In this document: piece by piece, positions 51,001 through 54,725 of the stretch | How the letters are laid out: each line of letters opens with the position of its first letter | Numbering within the stretch: the first letter of the stretch is position 1 | Assembly: GCA_964016985.1 (NCBI GenBank) | Contig: OZ024830.1 | Location: forward strand, 59,504,104-59,568,103 | Length of the DNA: 64,000 nucleotides | Reading direction: 5' to 3' | Source: Anodontia alba | Lineage: Eukaryota > Mollusca > Bivalvia > Lucinida > Lucinidae | The notes under the pieces: model-generated | What the model was told of the DNA's origin: nothing | The model's database searches: none | What the model saw: the letters and a program-made list of their open reading frames with translations, nothing else | Made by a program: the position numbers and the translations under genes

Positions 51001-52431
51001 GTTTAAAATCTCATAATCTTTAAAGGTCTTCTTCTCTGAAACAGCTTGACCGATTTTCACCAGATTTCTTGTGCATTCTATTGAATTAGTTCAATTTGTT
51101 CAAATGGTTCTATATCATTTAACAAGATGGCTGTCATGACAAAACCACTTAAAAATCTTTTTCTCCAGAACCAAGAAAGCTTCAAGTCTGAATCTTGGTA
51201 TATAGCATTGGGAACTCAAGGTCCACCAAGTTTGTTCAAATGATGATTCTAGGATGACCTTTCTATGGCTAGGTCAAATTTGCATCCCCATACTCTTGTA
51301 TCTGGAAAACTTTGAAAAACCATTTTCTGAAAATGTACTAAGGCTGAAATTGCAACGTATGATCAAAGTAGTAAAACTTTTTAGTTACAATCAAAATTTT
51401 GTCCCCTGGTAGTTATATACCCTTGCCCCTTGGCTACATACTTTTTTAAAAGCATGTAATCATGAAAAGTCTTTTCTCTGAAACCACTTGACCAATTTTC
51501 ACCGGATTTCACATAGAAGGGATATTGGCAGTTTATTCAAATGGTCCAACACTATTGAACAAGACGGCCACCATGCCCATATATGGTAATAAAACCAACA
51601 ACAACAACAAAAAAAAAAAAAACATTTAAAAATCTCCTTTTCCAGAAATAAGAAAACTTTGAGACTGTATCTTGGTATGTAACATTTGGGACTCACGGTC
51701 TACCAAGTTTGAAGTTTGTTCAGATGATGATCTAAGGATGACCTTTGGCCTATTTATGACAAGGTCAAATCTGCGTCCCCATTCATAATGTTGAAAAATC
51801 ATTTTCTAAAAATGTATTAAAGACTTATGGCTGAAACTTACACTGTATGATTAAAGAAGTAAAACTTGTTAGTTACAATAAAAAATTTTATCCCCTGGAG
51901 GTATCTGCCCTTACCCTTAGGCTTTGTACATGTATGAAATCGTATAAATCTTTAAATGTCTTCTGTGAAACCACTTGCCTATTTTCACCTGATTTCACAC
52001 GGGGTCTTCTGTCAAGTTGTACTTACAATTTGTTAAATAGTTTTGCACTACTGAACAAGCTGACTGCCATGCCAATATATGGTAAAAAACACTTAAAAAT
52101 TTTCTTCTCCAGAACCAAGAATGCTTTGAGGCTGAATCTTGGTATATAGCATTGGGGATGCAAGGTCTACCAGGTTTGTTCAAACGATGATCCTAGAATG
52201 AACTTTGACTTTTATGGCACTGTCAAATTTCTGTCCTAGTTGCTGTGGCAATACTGGAAGAATGTTGCATGGCATCTGCAGATATGCAGTGGCTGTTTTA
52301 CTCAGGTGAGCGAATCGTGGCCCATGGGCCTCTTGTTGTTTTAGATCCCAGCAACGTTGTCATAACAATCTTGTGATGCATTATTTTTCAGACGAATGAG
52401 AAGACTGGCAAATACTGCTCCTGCTTGGTAA
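21123..52431 (+). CDS. SMARCB1: SMARCB1 (SNF5/INI1/BAF47), SWI/SNF core subunit; whole gene, 10 coding exons
   Basis: Nuclear core subunit of SWI/SNF (BAF/PBAF) remodelling complexes. It links the base module to the nucleosome acidic patch and helps slide or evict nucleosomes. Joining 21123-21215, 26140-26245, 29388-29517, 32866-33006, 36466-36593, 40077-40252, 44680-44788, 46594-46675, 48220-48351 and 52392-52431 gives 1137 nt: 378 codons plus TAA. Human is 385 aa. All introns are GT-AG and phases are continuous. Domains seen: N-terminal winged-helix region (about residues 8-105, with [15 protein letters not shown]), linker with [16 protein letters not shown]5 repeat 1 (about 173-238, [11 protein letters not shown]), SNF5 repeat 2 (about 254-322, [16 protein letters not shown]) and a basic C-terminal helix ending NTAPAW. 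Introns of 1.5-4.9 kb are packed with transposons. Identification rests on recall of the family; it is unambiguous because long blocks match the human protein. Confidence 0.97.
21385..22858. mobile_element. Candidate pogo/Tigger-like element, ~1.47 kb, intron 1
   Basis: The left end TACAGTCGAACCTCAATAAT with TCGAAG faces the right end CTTCGAATTACGGAGGTTCC then ACTCTA, with TA at both edges. No transposase frame is visible; the longest internal frame (about 90 codons) resembles nothing known. An internal ~60 bp segment (AAAGACNNAGAGGTTNCG to GTTTAAAAAGNTCTGT) is duplicated at about 22110-22170 and 22196-22255. Confidence 0.5.
23340..25112 (+). pseudogene. Non-LTR retrotransposon (LINE) reverse transcriptase fragment, interrupted
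   Basis: The left part (about 23415-23608) translates as [34 protein letters not shown] and [18 protein letters not shown], with in-frame stops. The right part (24923-25112) continues [28 protein letters not shown] and EKYLAANKR. Together these cover early RT palm and finger motifs ([31 protein letters not shown]) of a CR1/RTE-like LINE; the clade is not resolved. Both ends are missing and the copy is dead. The 1314 bp gap between halves is a separate transposon. Confidence 0.85.
23609..24922. mobile_element. hAT-like non-autonomous DNA transposon inserted in a LINE
   Basis: The ends are inverted repeats: CAGGGCTTCCATTAA at left and TTAACGGAAGCCCTG at right. It is flanked by the 6 bp repeat TACCGC (23603-23608 and 24923-24928). 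Removing the element and one TACCGC restores the LINE frame from WENYR to GLKL. Subterminal repeats of GGAAGTCC occur near both ends. Internal frames of about 120 codons resemble no transposase. The superfamily is uncertain: CAGGG ends suggest hAT, but hAT usually makes 8 bp duplications. Confidence 0.85.
25747..25833. repeat. ACTCATTAGAA-type palindrome with deleted centre
   Basis: CTTATTTCTCAATGAAATCA faces GTATGTTTTCATTGAGAAATAAG. GTTGTGGGTACCCATTAGAA is kept on one side only. Confidence 0.65.
25849..26048. mobile_element. MITE with GTCCTAAAATTTCGAACAC ends and CAAACAGTG-type core
   Basis: GTCCTAAAATTTCGAACACT at left is mirrored by GTGTTCGAATTTTTAGGAC at right. The core (25939-26004) is a near-perfect palindrome: CAAACAGTGTAGACCCTGAT, CAGACTGCTCC and mirror. 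It lies about 90 bp upstream of SMARCB1 exon 2. Half of a related copy is at about 29538-29610. Confidence 0.75.
26140..26245 (+). CDS. SMARCB1: SMARCB1 coding exon 2
   Basis: Residues 32-66 plus one base. Translation begins [16 protein letters not shown] and runs through [16 protein letters not shown]. The acceptor is ttaattcag and the donor gattg|gtaagt is strong. At 106 nt it is 33 nt shorter than the human exon; the missing part is the basic KKTKPNTK-type linker. Confidence 0.95.
26529..27519 (-). mobile_element. Array-bearing element in reverse orientation, intron 2
   Basis: On the minus strand it begins at the TGAGC hairpin region (GCTCAGGGTGAGCTATTGTG) and ends GGTCATCATGGCCCTCTTGT near 26529. 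Monomers carry ATGTAGTGTGCCTAATGGAC and, further on, GTGACCTCTAGAGTGTTAAC; the period is about 120-250 bp and irregular. Confidence 0.65.
27520..28030. other. Intron 2 stretch without recognised elements
   Basis: AT-rich. No repeat structure or coding signal seen. Confidence 0.35.
28043..28333. mobile_element. MITE of the GGTAATTAGG-ended family, degraded
   Basis: Left TACCATATTCTCTCTAATTA, right GTGCGGTAATTAGGTTGAAT. The palindromic centre survives in part at about 28170-28240 (GAGGCAATTCAAATGAGTAT). Confidence 0.55.
28516..28712. repeat. Two adjacent ACTCATTAGAA-type palindromes
   Basis: The first (about 28520-28605) has GGTGTGTGTACTCATTCAAA then GTGCCTCACCGAGGCAACAT and lacks part of one arm. 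The second (about 28604-28712) is complete: TTCTACATGAAAATATGTTT to AAACATCAAAACATG-type mirror around GGCCTTCAGTGAGGC. Confidence 0.7.
28720..29011 (+). mobile_element. tRNA-derived SINE
   Basis: Pol III A-box-like GTGACACAGTCGGATG and B-box GGGTTCGATCC, then the shared body (GATTCAAGAAGGGC, TCAGTTTCTGGC, GTGTGGTTAGGTAAACTGAC) and the tail ATAAAACCTCAACACGACCA. The family resembles bivalve tRNA-headed SINEs such as RUDI; the exact name is not confirmed. Confidence 0.85.
29038..29348 (+). mobile_element. tRNA-derived SINE
   Basis: Same family, about 25 bp after the previous copy. A-box GGTGACTCAGTTGGATG, B-box GCGGGTTCAACCC and an AACACAAACAAACAAA tail. It ends about 40 bp before SMARCB1 exon 3. 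Confidence 0.88.
29388..29517 (+). CDS. SMARCB1: SMARCB1 coding exon 3
   Basis: Completes codon 67 and encodes residues 68-109. It contains [17 protein letters not shown], the counterpart of the human TLATSVTLLKASEVEEI block, then a linker ending DTPYR. Acceptor catttcag, donor agaag|gtaaca. At 130 nt it equals the human exon. Confidence 0.95.
29881..30123. mobile_element. MITE with GGCCCAGTTGTTCAAA ends and perfect inner palindrome
   Basis: Ends GGGCCCAGTTGTTCAAAACT and GCTTTGAACAACAGAGCC. The centre is an uninterrupted palindrome: TTTGCTGAAAAAATGTGAGT, AGCTTTTGCA and its mirror (29968-30030 region). A half copy is at 63582-63711 and an end remnant at 34755-34783. Confidence 0.8.
30491..31767. 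mobile_element. CAGGGCTC-ended DNA transposon, copy 1 (intron 3)
   Basis: Begins CAGGGCTCTGGAAATTTTGA and ends TTTTCCCGAGCCCTG. Flanked on both sides by the 9 bp direct repeat CATGAATAC (30482-30490; 31768-31776). Subterminal AATCGGTCCAG repeats lie near both ends. No transposase is visible, so it is probably non-autonomous. Closely similar along its length to 38741-39970. Confidence 0.85.
31812..32060. repeat. Possible transposon end with repeated TTCGGACACC
   Basis: TTTTGGACACC, GTTCGGACACC, GTTCGGACACC and TTCGGACAC occur at about 31835-31950, like clustered subterminal transposase sites. The other end was not located. Confidence 0.35.
32150..32700. repeat. Tandem array of ~130-160 bp after a CTGTCTGTCCGT microsatellite
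   Basis: GTCTGTCTGTCCGTCTGTCA (about 32195-32215) is followed by three to four diverged copies carrying ATATTTTGATAAAATTTTG, ACACAT and GGACTTGCCAAATGCCA. It ends about 165 bp before exon 4. Confidence 0.6.
32866..33006 (+). CDS. SMARCB1: SMARCB1 coding exon 4
   Basis: Completes R110 and encodes residues 111-156. It carries [20 protein letters not shown] and [16 protein letters not shown], a near-invariant stretch of the family. Acceptor taatttcag, donor ttatg|gtatgt. Confidence 0.96.
33740..34715 (-). pseudogene. Reverse transcriptase relic with YIDD motif, intron 4
   Basis: Read on the minus strand with several frame shifts and stops: [76 protein letters not shown], then [41 protein letters not shown] and [14 protein letters not shown]. 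These match a reverse transcriptase type common in molluscs, lancelets and cnidarians (usual motif [21 protein letters not shown]). The clade is uncertain, with Penelope-like suspected. The GIPM block has D for the usual G, and frames are broken. Confidence 0.75.
34936..35560 (-). repeat. 2 x 309 bp tandem repeat with tRNA-like promoter boxes (TRIM-like or SINE dimer)
   Basis: Units 34936-35244 and 35245-35553 are each 309 bp, start ATCTTA, and are followed by a third ATCTTAC. On the minus strand each unit has an A-box TTTGGCTCAGTGGTTAGAGC (unit 2; unit 1 has TTCAG) and a B-box-like GGTTTGATTCC (unit 1). It also has a purine tract AAAAGGGGGAG followed directly by TGTTAC, as where a polypurine tract meets an LTR. 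Read that way it is LTR-internal-LTR-internal of a miniature retrotransposon; a SINE-derived tandem duplication is the alternative. Confidence 0.6.
36466..36593 (+). CDS. SMARCB1: SMARCB1 coding exon 5
   Basis: Completes C157 and encodes residues 158-199: the [13 protein letters not shown] segment, then the start of SNF5 repeat 1 ([20 protein letters not shown]). Acceptor ttcttcag, donor aaatg|gtgaga. At 128 nt it equals the human exon. Half of a palindromic repeat begins about a dozen bases after the donor. Confidence 0.96.
36605..36667. repeat. Half of an ACTCATTAGAA-type palindrome beside exon 5
   Basis: GAGGTGCTTCTAATGAGTAC and CCACAACATATGTTTTTATG form one arm with no opposing arm. It starts about 12 nt after the exon 5 donor. 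Confidence 0.65.
36732..36930. mobile_element. TA-type MITE with CAAACAGTG-type core
   Basis: AGCAAACAATGTAGACTCAG faces AATGAGAGTCAACACTGTTT around ACACTCCAGAATGTGGC. The ends carry CTAAGTACTGGGACAG and GGACAAATATAGTAAGG. Confidence 0.6.
36932..37146 (+). mobile_element. TTAA-ended MITE with palindromic core
   Basis: TTAACCCTTGTCTTGCTGAA at left and CAACAAGAGAAGGTTTAA at right. The palindrome at 37040-37110 has arms AGATCCAGATCAGTTGGCTT and AAGCCAACTGATCTGGATCT. It directly abuts the preceding TA-type MITE. Confidence 0.78.
37200..37370. mobile_element. Degraded MITE of the GTCTACTCTAAAAG family
   Basis: Keeps AAGGGGTAGAATTTCTGCCA, GGGAGATAACTTTG, TTCTGAAAGGGATCTACTCT and AGAAGGGAGGCAAATAACAT. 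The palindromic centre is shortened. Confidence 0.5.
37516..37706. mobile_element. TA-type MITE with CAAACAGTG-type core
   Basis: GAGCAAACAGTGTAGAACCA faces CATCAGGGTCTACACTGTTT around ATGCCACAAAATGTGATG. The right end AGGGTGAATATGGTA matches the family. Confidence 0.65.
38319..38592 (+). mobile_element. tRNA-derived SINE
   Basis: A-box GGTGGCTCCGTCGGATGCG, B-box GCGGGTTCAGTCCCC, body CAGTTGTCAGTTTCTGG and tail CTTCAACACAAACAAACAAA. Part of the body is deleted. Confidence 0.85.
38741..39970. mobile_element. CAGGGCTC-ended DNA transposon, copy 2 (intron 5)
   Basis: Starts CAGGGCTCTGGAAATTCTGA and ends TTTTCCGGAGCCCTG. Aligns with 30491-31767 along its whole length with scattered substitutions and small indels. 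Flanking direct repeats are not clear here. It ends about 105 bp before exon 6. Confidence 0.82.
40077..40252 (+). CDS. SMARCB1: SMARCB1 coding exon 6
   Basis: Completes E200 and encodes residues 201-258: the rest of SNF5 repeat 1 ([19 protein letters not shown]) and the acidic, proline-rich inter-repeat linker ([14 protein letters not shown]), ending RVILK. Acceptor tctcttgcag, donor tcaag|gtaaat. Confidence 0.96.
40380..43246 (+). mobile_element. Array-bearing element with AAGATGGC monomers, intron 6
   Basis: About six monomers between 40650 and 41720 carry GGAAATCCAAGATGGCTGCC, GGCCATCTTGAAAATCTATT, CTTCTTCTCCTGAACCAAAA and AAACTTGGTAGGAAGCAT. A non-array part follows (41750-43200) with GGTTGCCATGGCAACA as at 745-765. 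The right end is TCACTCAGGTGAACGTGGGC then CTTTTATTT. The left hairpin is missing or diverged, so the element may be composite or truncated. Confidence 0.65.
43384..43470. repeat. CAAACAGTG-type palindrome, shortened
   Basis: GGCAAACAGTCTAGATCCTG and CATCTCATCTACACTGTTTG around CGCCACAGAATGCGG. Confidence 0.6.
43520..44035. mobile_element. Short array-like element (CCTCATCCATAGGGCT repeat)
   Basis: CCAGTCCTCATCCATAGGGC occurs at about 43590 and 43880, each followed by a GTTTCAAGATTNTAGCT phrase. The right edge has GACAGATGGATGGATGGGGG and TTCTTCGAAAAGCGTGGGG, the mirror of the left edge of the 11675 element (CGCCTTTTCGAAGAAAAG). Confidence 0.45.
44680..44788 (+). CDS. SMARCB1: SMARCB1 coding exon 7
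   Basis: Residues 259-294 plus one base. It starts [17 protein letters not shown], the beginning of SNF5 repeat 2. Acceptor tttttcgacag, donor actag|gtaaat. With exon 8 it makes 191 nt, the size of the single human exon 7. An inverted-repeat element starts about 5 nt inside the intron. Confidence 0.96.
44794..44987. mobile_element. MITE of the GTCTACTCTAAAAG family touching the exon 7 donor
   Basis: Left end TTATGGGGAATTGATACACT, right end CATGTGTATCCAATCCCCTT. The centre is GGGGTCTACTCTAAAAGGAA with the mirror TTTTAGAGTAGACCCCTTTT. The first element base lies about 5 nt into intron 7. Confidence 0.75.
44996..45066. repeat. 36 bp tandem duplication
   Basis: AACTGTACGTATACAGTGTA and the following AATGAGCCTATGCAA are repeated once with minor changes. 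Confidence 0.8.
45070..45850. other. Intron 7 stretch without recognised elements
   Basis: A ~32 bp duplication (ATCAAGATCTGGTTTAGGAT followed by TGTTTTCTGTCC) lies at about 45598-45665. Otherwise unremarkable. Confidence 0.35.
45855..46262. repeat. Minisatellite, ~38-45 bp, diverged, in two blocks
   Basis: TTTTATGAAATAATTCCAAT and GAAATGCCAAGCCCTA-like phrases repeat about five times at 45855-46025 and again at 46190-46262, separated by an unrelated ~160 bp segment. Confidence 0.6.
46280..46577 (+). mobile_element. pogo/Tigger-like MITE ending 16 nt before exon 8
   Basis: The left end is TACACTAAAATCTGAATGGC; the right end GAGCCATTGAAGTTTGACTG is followed by TA at 46576-46577. It carries the palindrome GTATGATGTGTGTACTCATT to AATGAGTACACTCAACATAC (46366-46425). 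Same family as 4808-5167 and 59073-59802. Confidence 0.75.
46594..46675 (+). CDS. SMARCB1: SMARCB1 coding exon 8
   Basis: Completes G295 and encodes residues 296-321, [16 protein letters not shown] then SWHQRTYAF: the second half of SNF5 repeat 2. Acceptor tttgttgcag, donor tttag|gtatgt. A TA-flanked MITE ends 16 nt before this exon, so the exon's branch-point region lies at or within the repeat. Confidence 0.95.
46712..47012. mobile_element. MITE of the GGTAATTAGG-ended family, degraded core
   Basis: Left end ACCATATGCTTAGG, right end GTGCGGTAATTAGGTAGATT. The palindrome is reduced to AAGCATGTGTTATAAGTACT and CATAACATATTCTTTTATAA. Confidence 0.55.
47054..47190 (+). mobile_element. SINE 3' fragment
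   Basis: Only the body is present: TTTCTGGCAAAAGAATGTGC, CCACTTAGAGGACTAAGCCT and GGTAAGGTAAACTGACAGGC. The tRNA head and tail are lost. Confidence 0.75.
47760..48085. mobile_element. Inverted-repeat element containing two CA microsatellite blocks
   Basis: The outer ends TTTAACCCTCAGAGCACTAA and CATTTCAAGGGTTAA oppose each other. The inner palindrome AAAATAAGACATTTCATGTG runs to its mirror CACATGAAATGTCAAGCCTT. Two CA runs (about 47918-47972 and 47983-48034), each closed by AAATAAAT, lie to one side, so a TCACA...AAATAAA block is itself duplicated. Confidence 0.7.
48220..48351 (+). CDS. SMARCB1: SMARCB1 coding exon 9
   Basis: Completes S322 and encodes residues 323-365: the segment [13 protein letters not shown], then the basic helix beginning [13 protein letters not shown]. 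At 132 nt it equals the human exon. Acceptor ttattccag, donor acaag|gtatgg. Confidence 0.96.
48479..48900 (+). mobile_element. Short array-bearing element with ATGTCCTCCC hairpin start
   Basis: The hairpin ATGTCCTCCC...GGGAGGAGGACAT lies at 48479-48510. Two monomers of about 145 bp follow (GAACCAGTGGTTGGATTCTT and TTGACCTAATTTTCAAGGTC), then a G-rich end (48860-48893). It starts about 127 nt after exon 9. Confidence 0.6.
49532..49664. repeat. Long GC-rich palindrome, ~60 bp arms
   Basis: GATCAAACATGGTTTTTCAA, TGCATTAACATTCGCCAGGT and CCCTTAGGAGGTG are mirrored by CACCTCCCACGGG, ACCTGGCGAATGTTAATGCA and TGAAAAAACATGTTTGATC. The loop is GAGGCCTTCGGCCTC-like. Confidence 0.85.
49997..52336 (+). 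mobile_element. Array-bearing element with ~470 bp monomers, intron 9
   Basis: Begins AGCTCACCTGAGCCAAAGGC with the mirror CTCAGGATGAGCTATTGTGA, then a CCGT-type microsatellite. The marker AAGATGGCAGCCATGCCCAT recurs near 50188, 50658, 51124, 51560 and 52057, a period of 436-497 bp. It ends TCAGGTGAGCGAATCGTGGC then GGGCCTCTTGTTG. Its right end lies about 55 nt before exon 10. Confidence 0.78.
52392..52431 (+). CDS. SMARCB1: SMARCB1 terminal coding exon 10 with stop
   Basis: Completes R366, encodes [12 protein letters not shown] and stops at TAA (52429-52431). The 40 nt length and the final residues match the human last coding exon. Acceptor atttttcag. The basic residues K356, K357, R359, R363, R366, R367, R369 and R370 correspond to the acidic-patch-binding helix in the human protein. 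Confidence 0.96.
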
Positions 52432-53260
52432 GCTACAGGTAGATGAAGGAAGGTCTCAAGATTAAAAGCTGGTGCTAGCGTCAAGTGATGGCTGACAGGC
52501 TAACAGACTTCGATGTTGTACTTCTTTATTAATGTACAGTACTGCAATAGCATAATGTGTTCAGCGGGCTGGATTGATCAGTGGTGTATATGACATTGTA
52601 TCAGATCTTCAGATAATGGGAGAAGGATCATTTTTGTTATTACTGCATCAAACATGTCATAGTAGCATAGCTCTAGTTCATATTTTCCTTATTTCTCCTT
52701 GAAAACATACATTATAGGTACTCTAATGAGTAACAAAATAAGTTTCATAGCTCTTGATAAGATGCTTTTTGAGTCCAAAAGTATGAGTATTTTTCTTATT
52801 TCTCTGCAAAAACATATGTTTTGAGTACTCATTAGAAGTACCTCACTGAGGCGCTTCTAACGAGTGCCCACAACATATGTTTTTGTGGACCTATGAGTTT
52901 TCTTGGAGAAGAAAAATAGTTTCCCAATACCCTCCCCTTTATATGGAGCTATGGGGAACTCACTGGACATTGAGAAATGTTTTGATGCAAAAATACCAAA
53001 ACCTGTTCTAAATTATCATCTCAGTTATCTGGAGTCATGGCGTATAAAGCATCTGATCTGACAGGAATTTAAAGACAACCATGTCTTATCATGTTGTAAT
53101 TAGATTTTGTAAAAGCTACACTTGGAGATGCAACTAGGATGTAACCAAGTTTTAAACTCTCTTGCTGATTAAAGAATGCTGTAAAGTACGGACTAGCAAA
53201 GCATTCTTGAAAGGGAAACACTTCTCAGATAATAAATATAAAACTTAAAGAGCCTATTAA
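52432..53260 (+). other. Presumed SMARCB1 3' UTR and downstream flank
   Basis: No coding signal follows the TAA. The first clear AATAAA is at 53231-53236, so a 3' UTR of roughly 800 nt is possible; an ATTAAA near 52461 would give a very short one. The interval holds a partial palindromic repeat (about 52690-52740) and a complete one (52790-52905). No other structure was recognised. Confidence 0.35.
52790..52905. repeat. ACTCATTAGAA-type palindrome, possibly in the SMARCB1 3' UTR
   Basis: CTTATTTCTCTGCAAAAACA and TATGTTTTGAGTACTCATTA lead to AGAAGTACCTCACTGAGGCG and the mirror CTTCTAACGAGTGCCCACAA then CATATGTTTTTGTGG. Confidence 0.75.
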
Positions 53261-53311
53261 ACTGAGAAGTTTGGAAATTTTTTTATATATATATAAAAAG
53301 GGGTTGAGAAA

Positions 53312-53678
53312 TACCATATGCAATCTGATTAAGGCACTGTGCACTTAGGTTTTCAAAAATACTGGGAAAACTTGTGGTAAAATATGTACCTATATATACT
53401 TACGTTACACTTCAAAAAAATAAGATTTGTGAAGAGCTTAACTGATGATGCATACACGATGTTTTTTTTTTTTCTTATTCCAATTTTCTTTATAAAAGCA
53501 TATGTTGCGGGTACTCATTTGAATTGCATCGGCCAGTTGATGCAATTTAAATGGGTTCTCACAACATATACCTTTAAAAAGTAGACAAAAAAGGACTCTG
53601 GTTGTAATCTGATGACTACGGAATTGCTTGACTGTGCACTTATAGAGGTATGTGCAGTAATTAGGTCGAATACGGTAG
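53312..53678. mobile_element. MITE of the GGTAATTAGG-ended family with palindrome
   Basis: The palindrome 53488-53587 runs from GCATATGTTGCGGGTACTCA through TTTGAATTGCATCGGCCAGT to TGGGTTCTCACAACATATAC. The right end is GTGCAGTAATTAGGTCGAAT then ACGGTA. Confidence 0.65.
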
Positions 53679-53867
53679 TATTGTTTTGGGGAATATTAGA
53701 ATATAAGTTATTGGGATTTGAAAGTCTAGAAAATGCTATCTTGGAAGCTCCTATTTTGTGGGTAGGGGACATCATAACCGCCTAGTTAGATATGAAAAGA
53801 TCAAATCACACCTGAAACATAATTTTTTTGCTATATATCAGTAAACATGTTTATTTACATATATAGC

Positions 53868-54080
53868 TACCATAATAACCCTAAGTATGGGACAGATAGG
53901 CTTTTGCAAACAGTGTGAACCCCGATCAGACACCACAAAATGTGGTGATCAGGGTCTACACTGTTTGCTATACATACAGCAATATTTTAGGCACATCAAG
54001 AGGTAGTAGAATGGACTATTTTAAATTTTAGGATAAGTATGGTAAGTAGATAAGATTTCCCAATACTTAGGGTAAATGTA
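53868..54080. mobile_element. TA-type MITE with CAAACAGTG-type core
   Basis: Ends TACCATAATAACCCTAAGTA and ATACTTAGGGTAAATGTA. The core is GCAAACAGTGTGAACCCCGA with the mirror GATCAGGGTCTACACTGTTT. Confidence 0.7.
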
Positions 54081-54191
54081 TTACCCAGTCAGCATTCTAC
54101 GTAAATCTATATCGGGCCGTCATCGGCCAGTCAGGGTAGCTGACGGGCCGATGACGGCCCGATGTAGATTTACGTAGAATGCTAGCTGGGT
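54074..54191. repeat. GC-rich near-perfect palindrome (GTAAATCTACATCGGGCC family)
   Basis: ACCCAGTCAGCATTCTACGT, AAATCTATATCGGGCCGTCA and TCGGCC mirror into GGGCCGATGACGGCCCGATG, TAGATTTACGTAGAATGCTA and GCTGGGT, with GTCAGGGTAGCTGAC as the loop. It abuts the preceding MITE and is non-coding. Confidence 0.88.
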
Positions 54192-54725
54192 AGCTCATAA
54201 GCAGCATATTCCTGTCTCAAGGCAGTTTTAATTTGTGTCTTAAAAGTTTAATATCTAAATATTTAAAATGGCTCAAATAATTTTTCTAACTGCAGTATCT
54301 TATCTCATGACATATTATTCAAATTTGCACAGAAATGCTTGTTCTCTAAAGCTGTGTATTTCAACACATGTAAAGGACCATATAAAGGAACAGCTACACA
54401 TGAAAGAGAATGTACTGTAAGCTGTAAAAATTTGCAGCATTTTTTTTTTCAAAGGGGCACCACTCCAGCTGAAAAAGATTTGTTTCTCTGGTTGACAGGT
54501 GGGACAGTAGAAGAGGTAATTTAGGTGGTGGATGTGGGGTGGCACTTCTTCTAAAGGAAGGAATTTGTTTCCAGTGAGGGCAAATTGTTTCCGTTAGCAG
54601 TAGCCCTCAGCATGGGAGGTAATTATTTTCTGTAGAGTTATATCTCCTAAAGCTGTATCTATTTCCTTAAGAAGGAGAAAAGAACAATGAAAAAGAAATT
54701 GTTTTGTTGTTTTTATTTCATTTTT

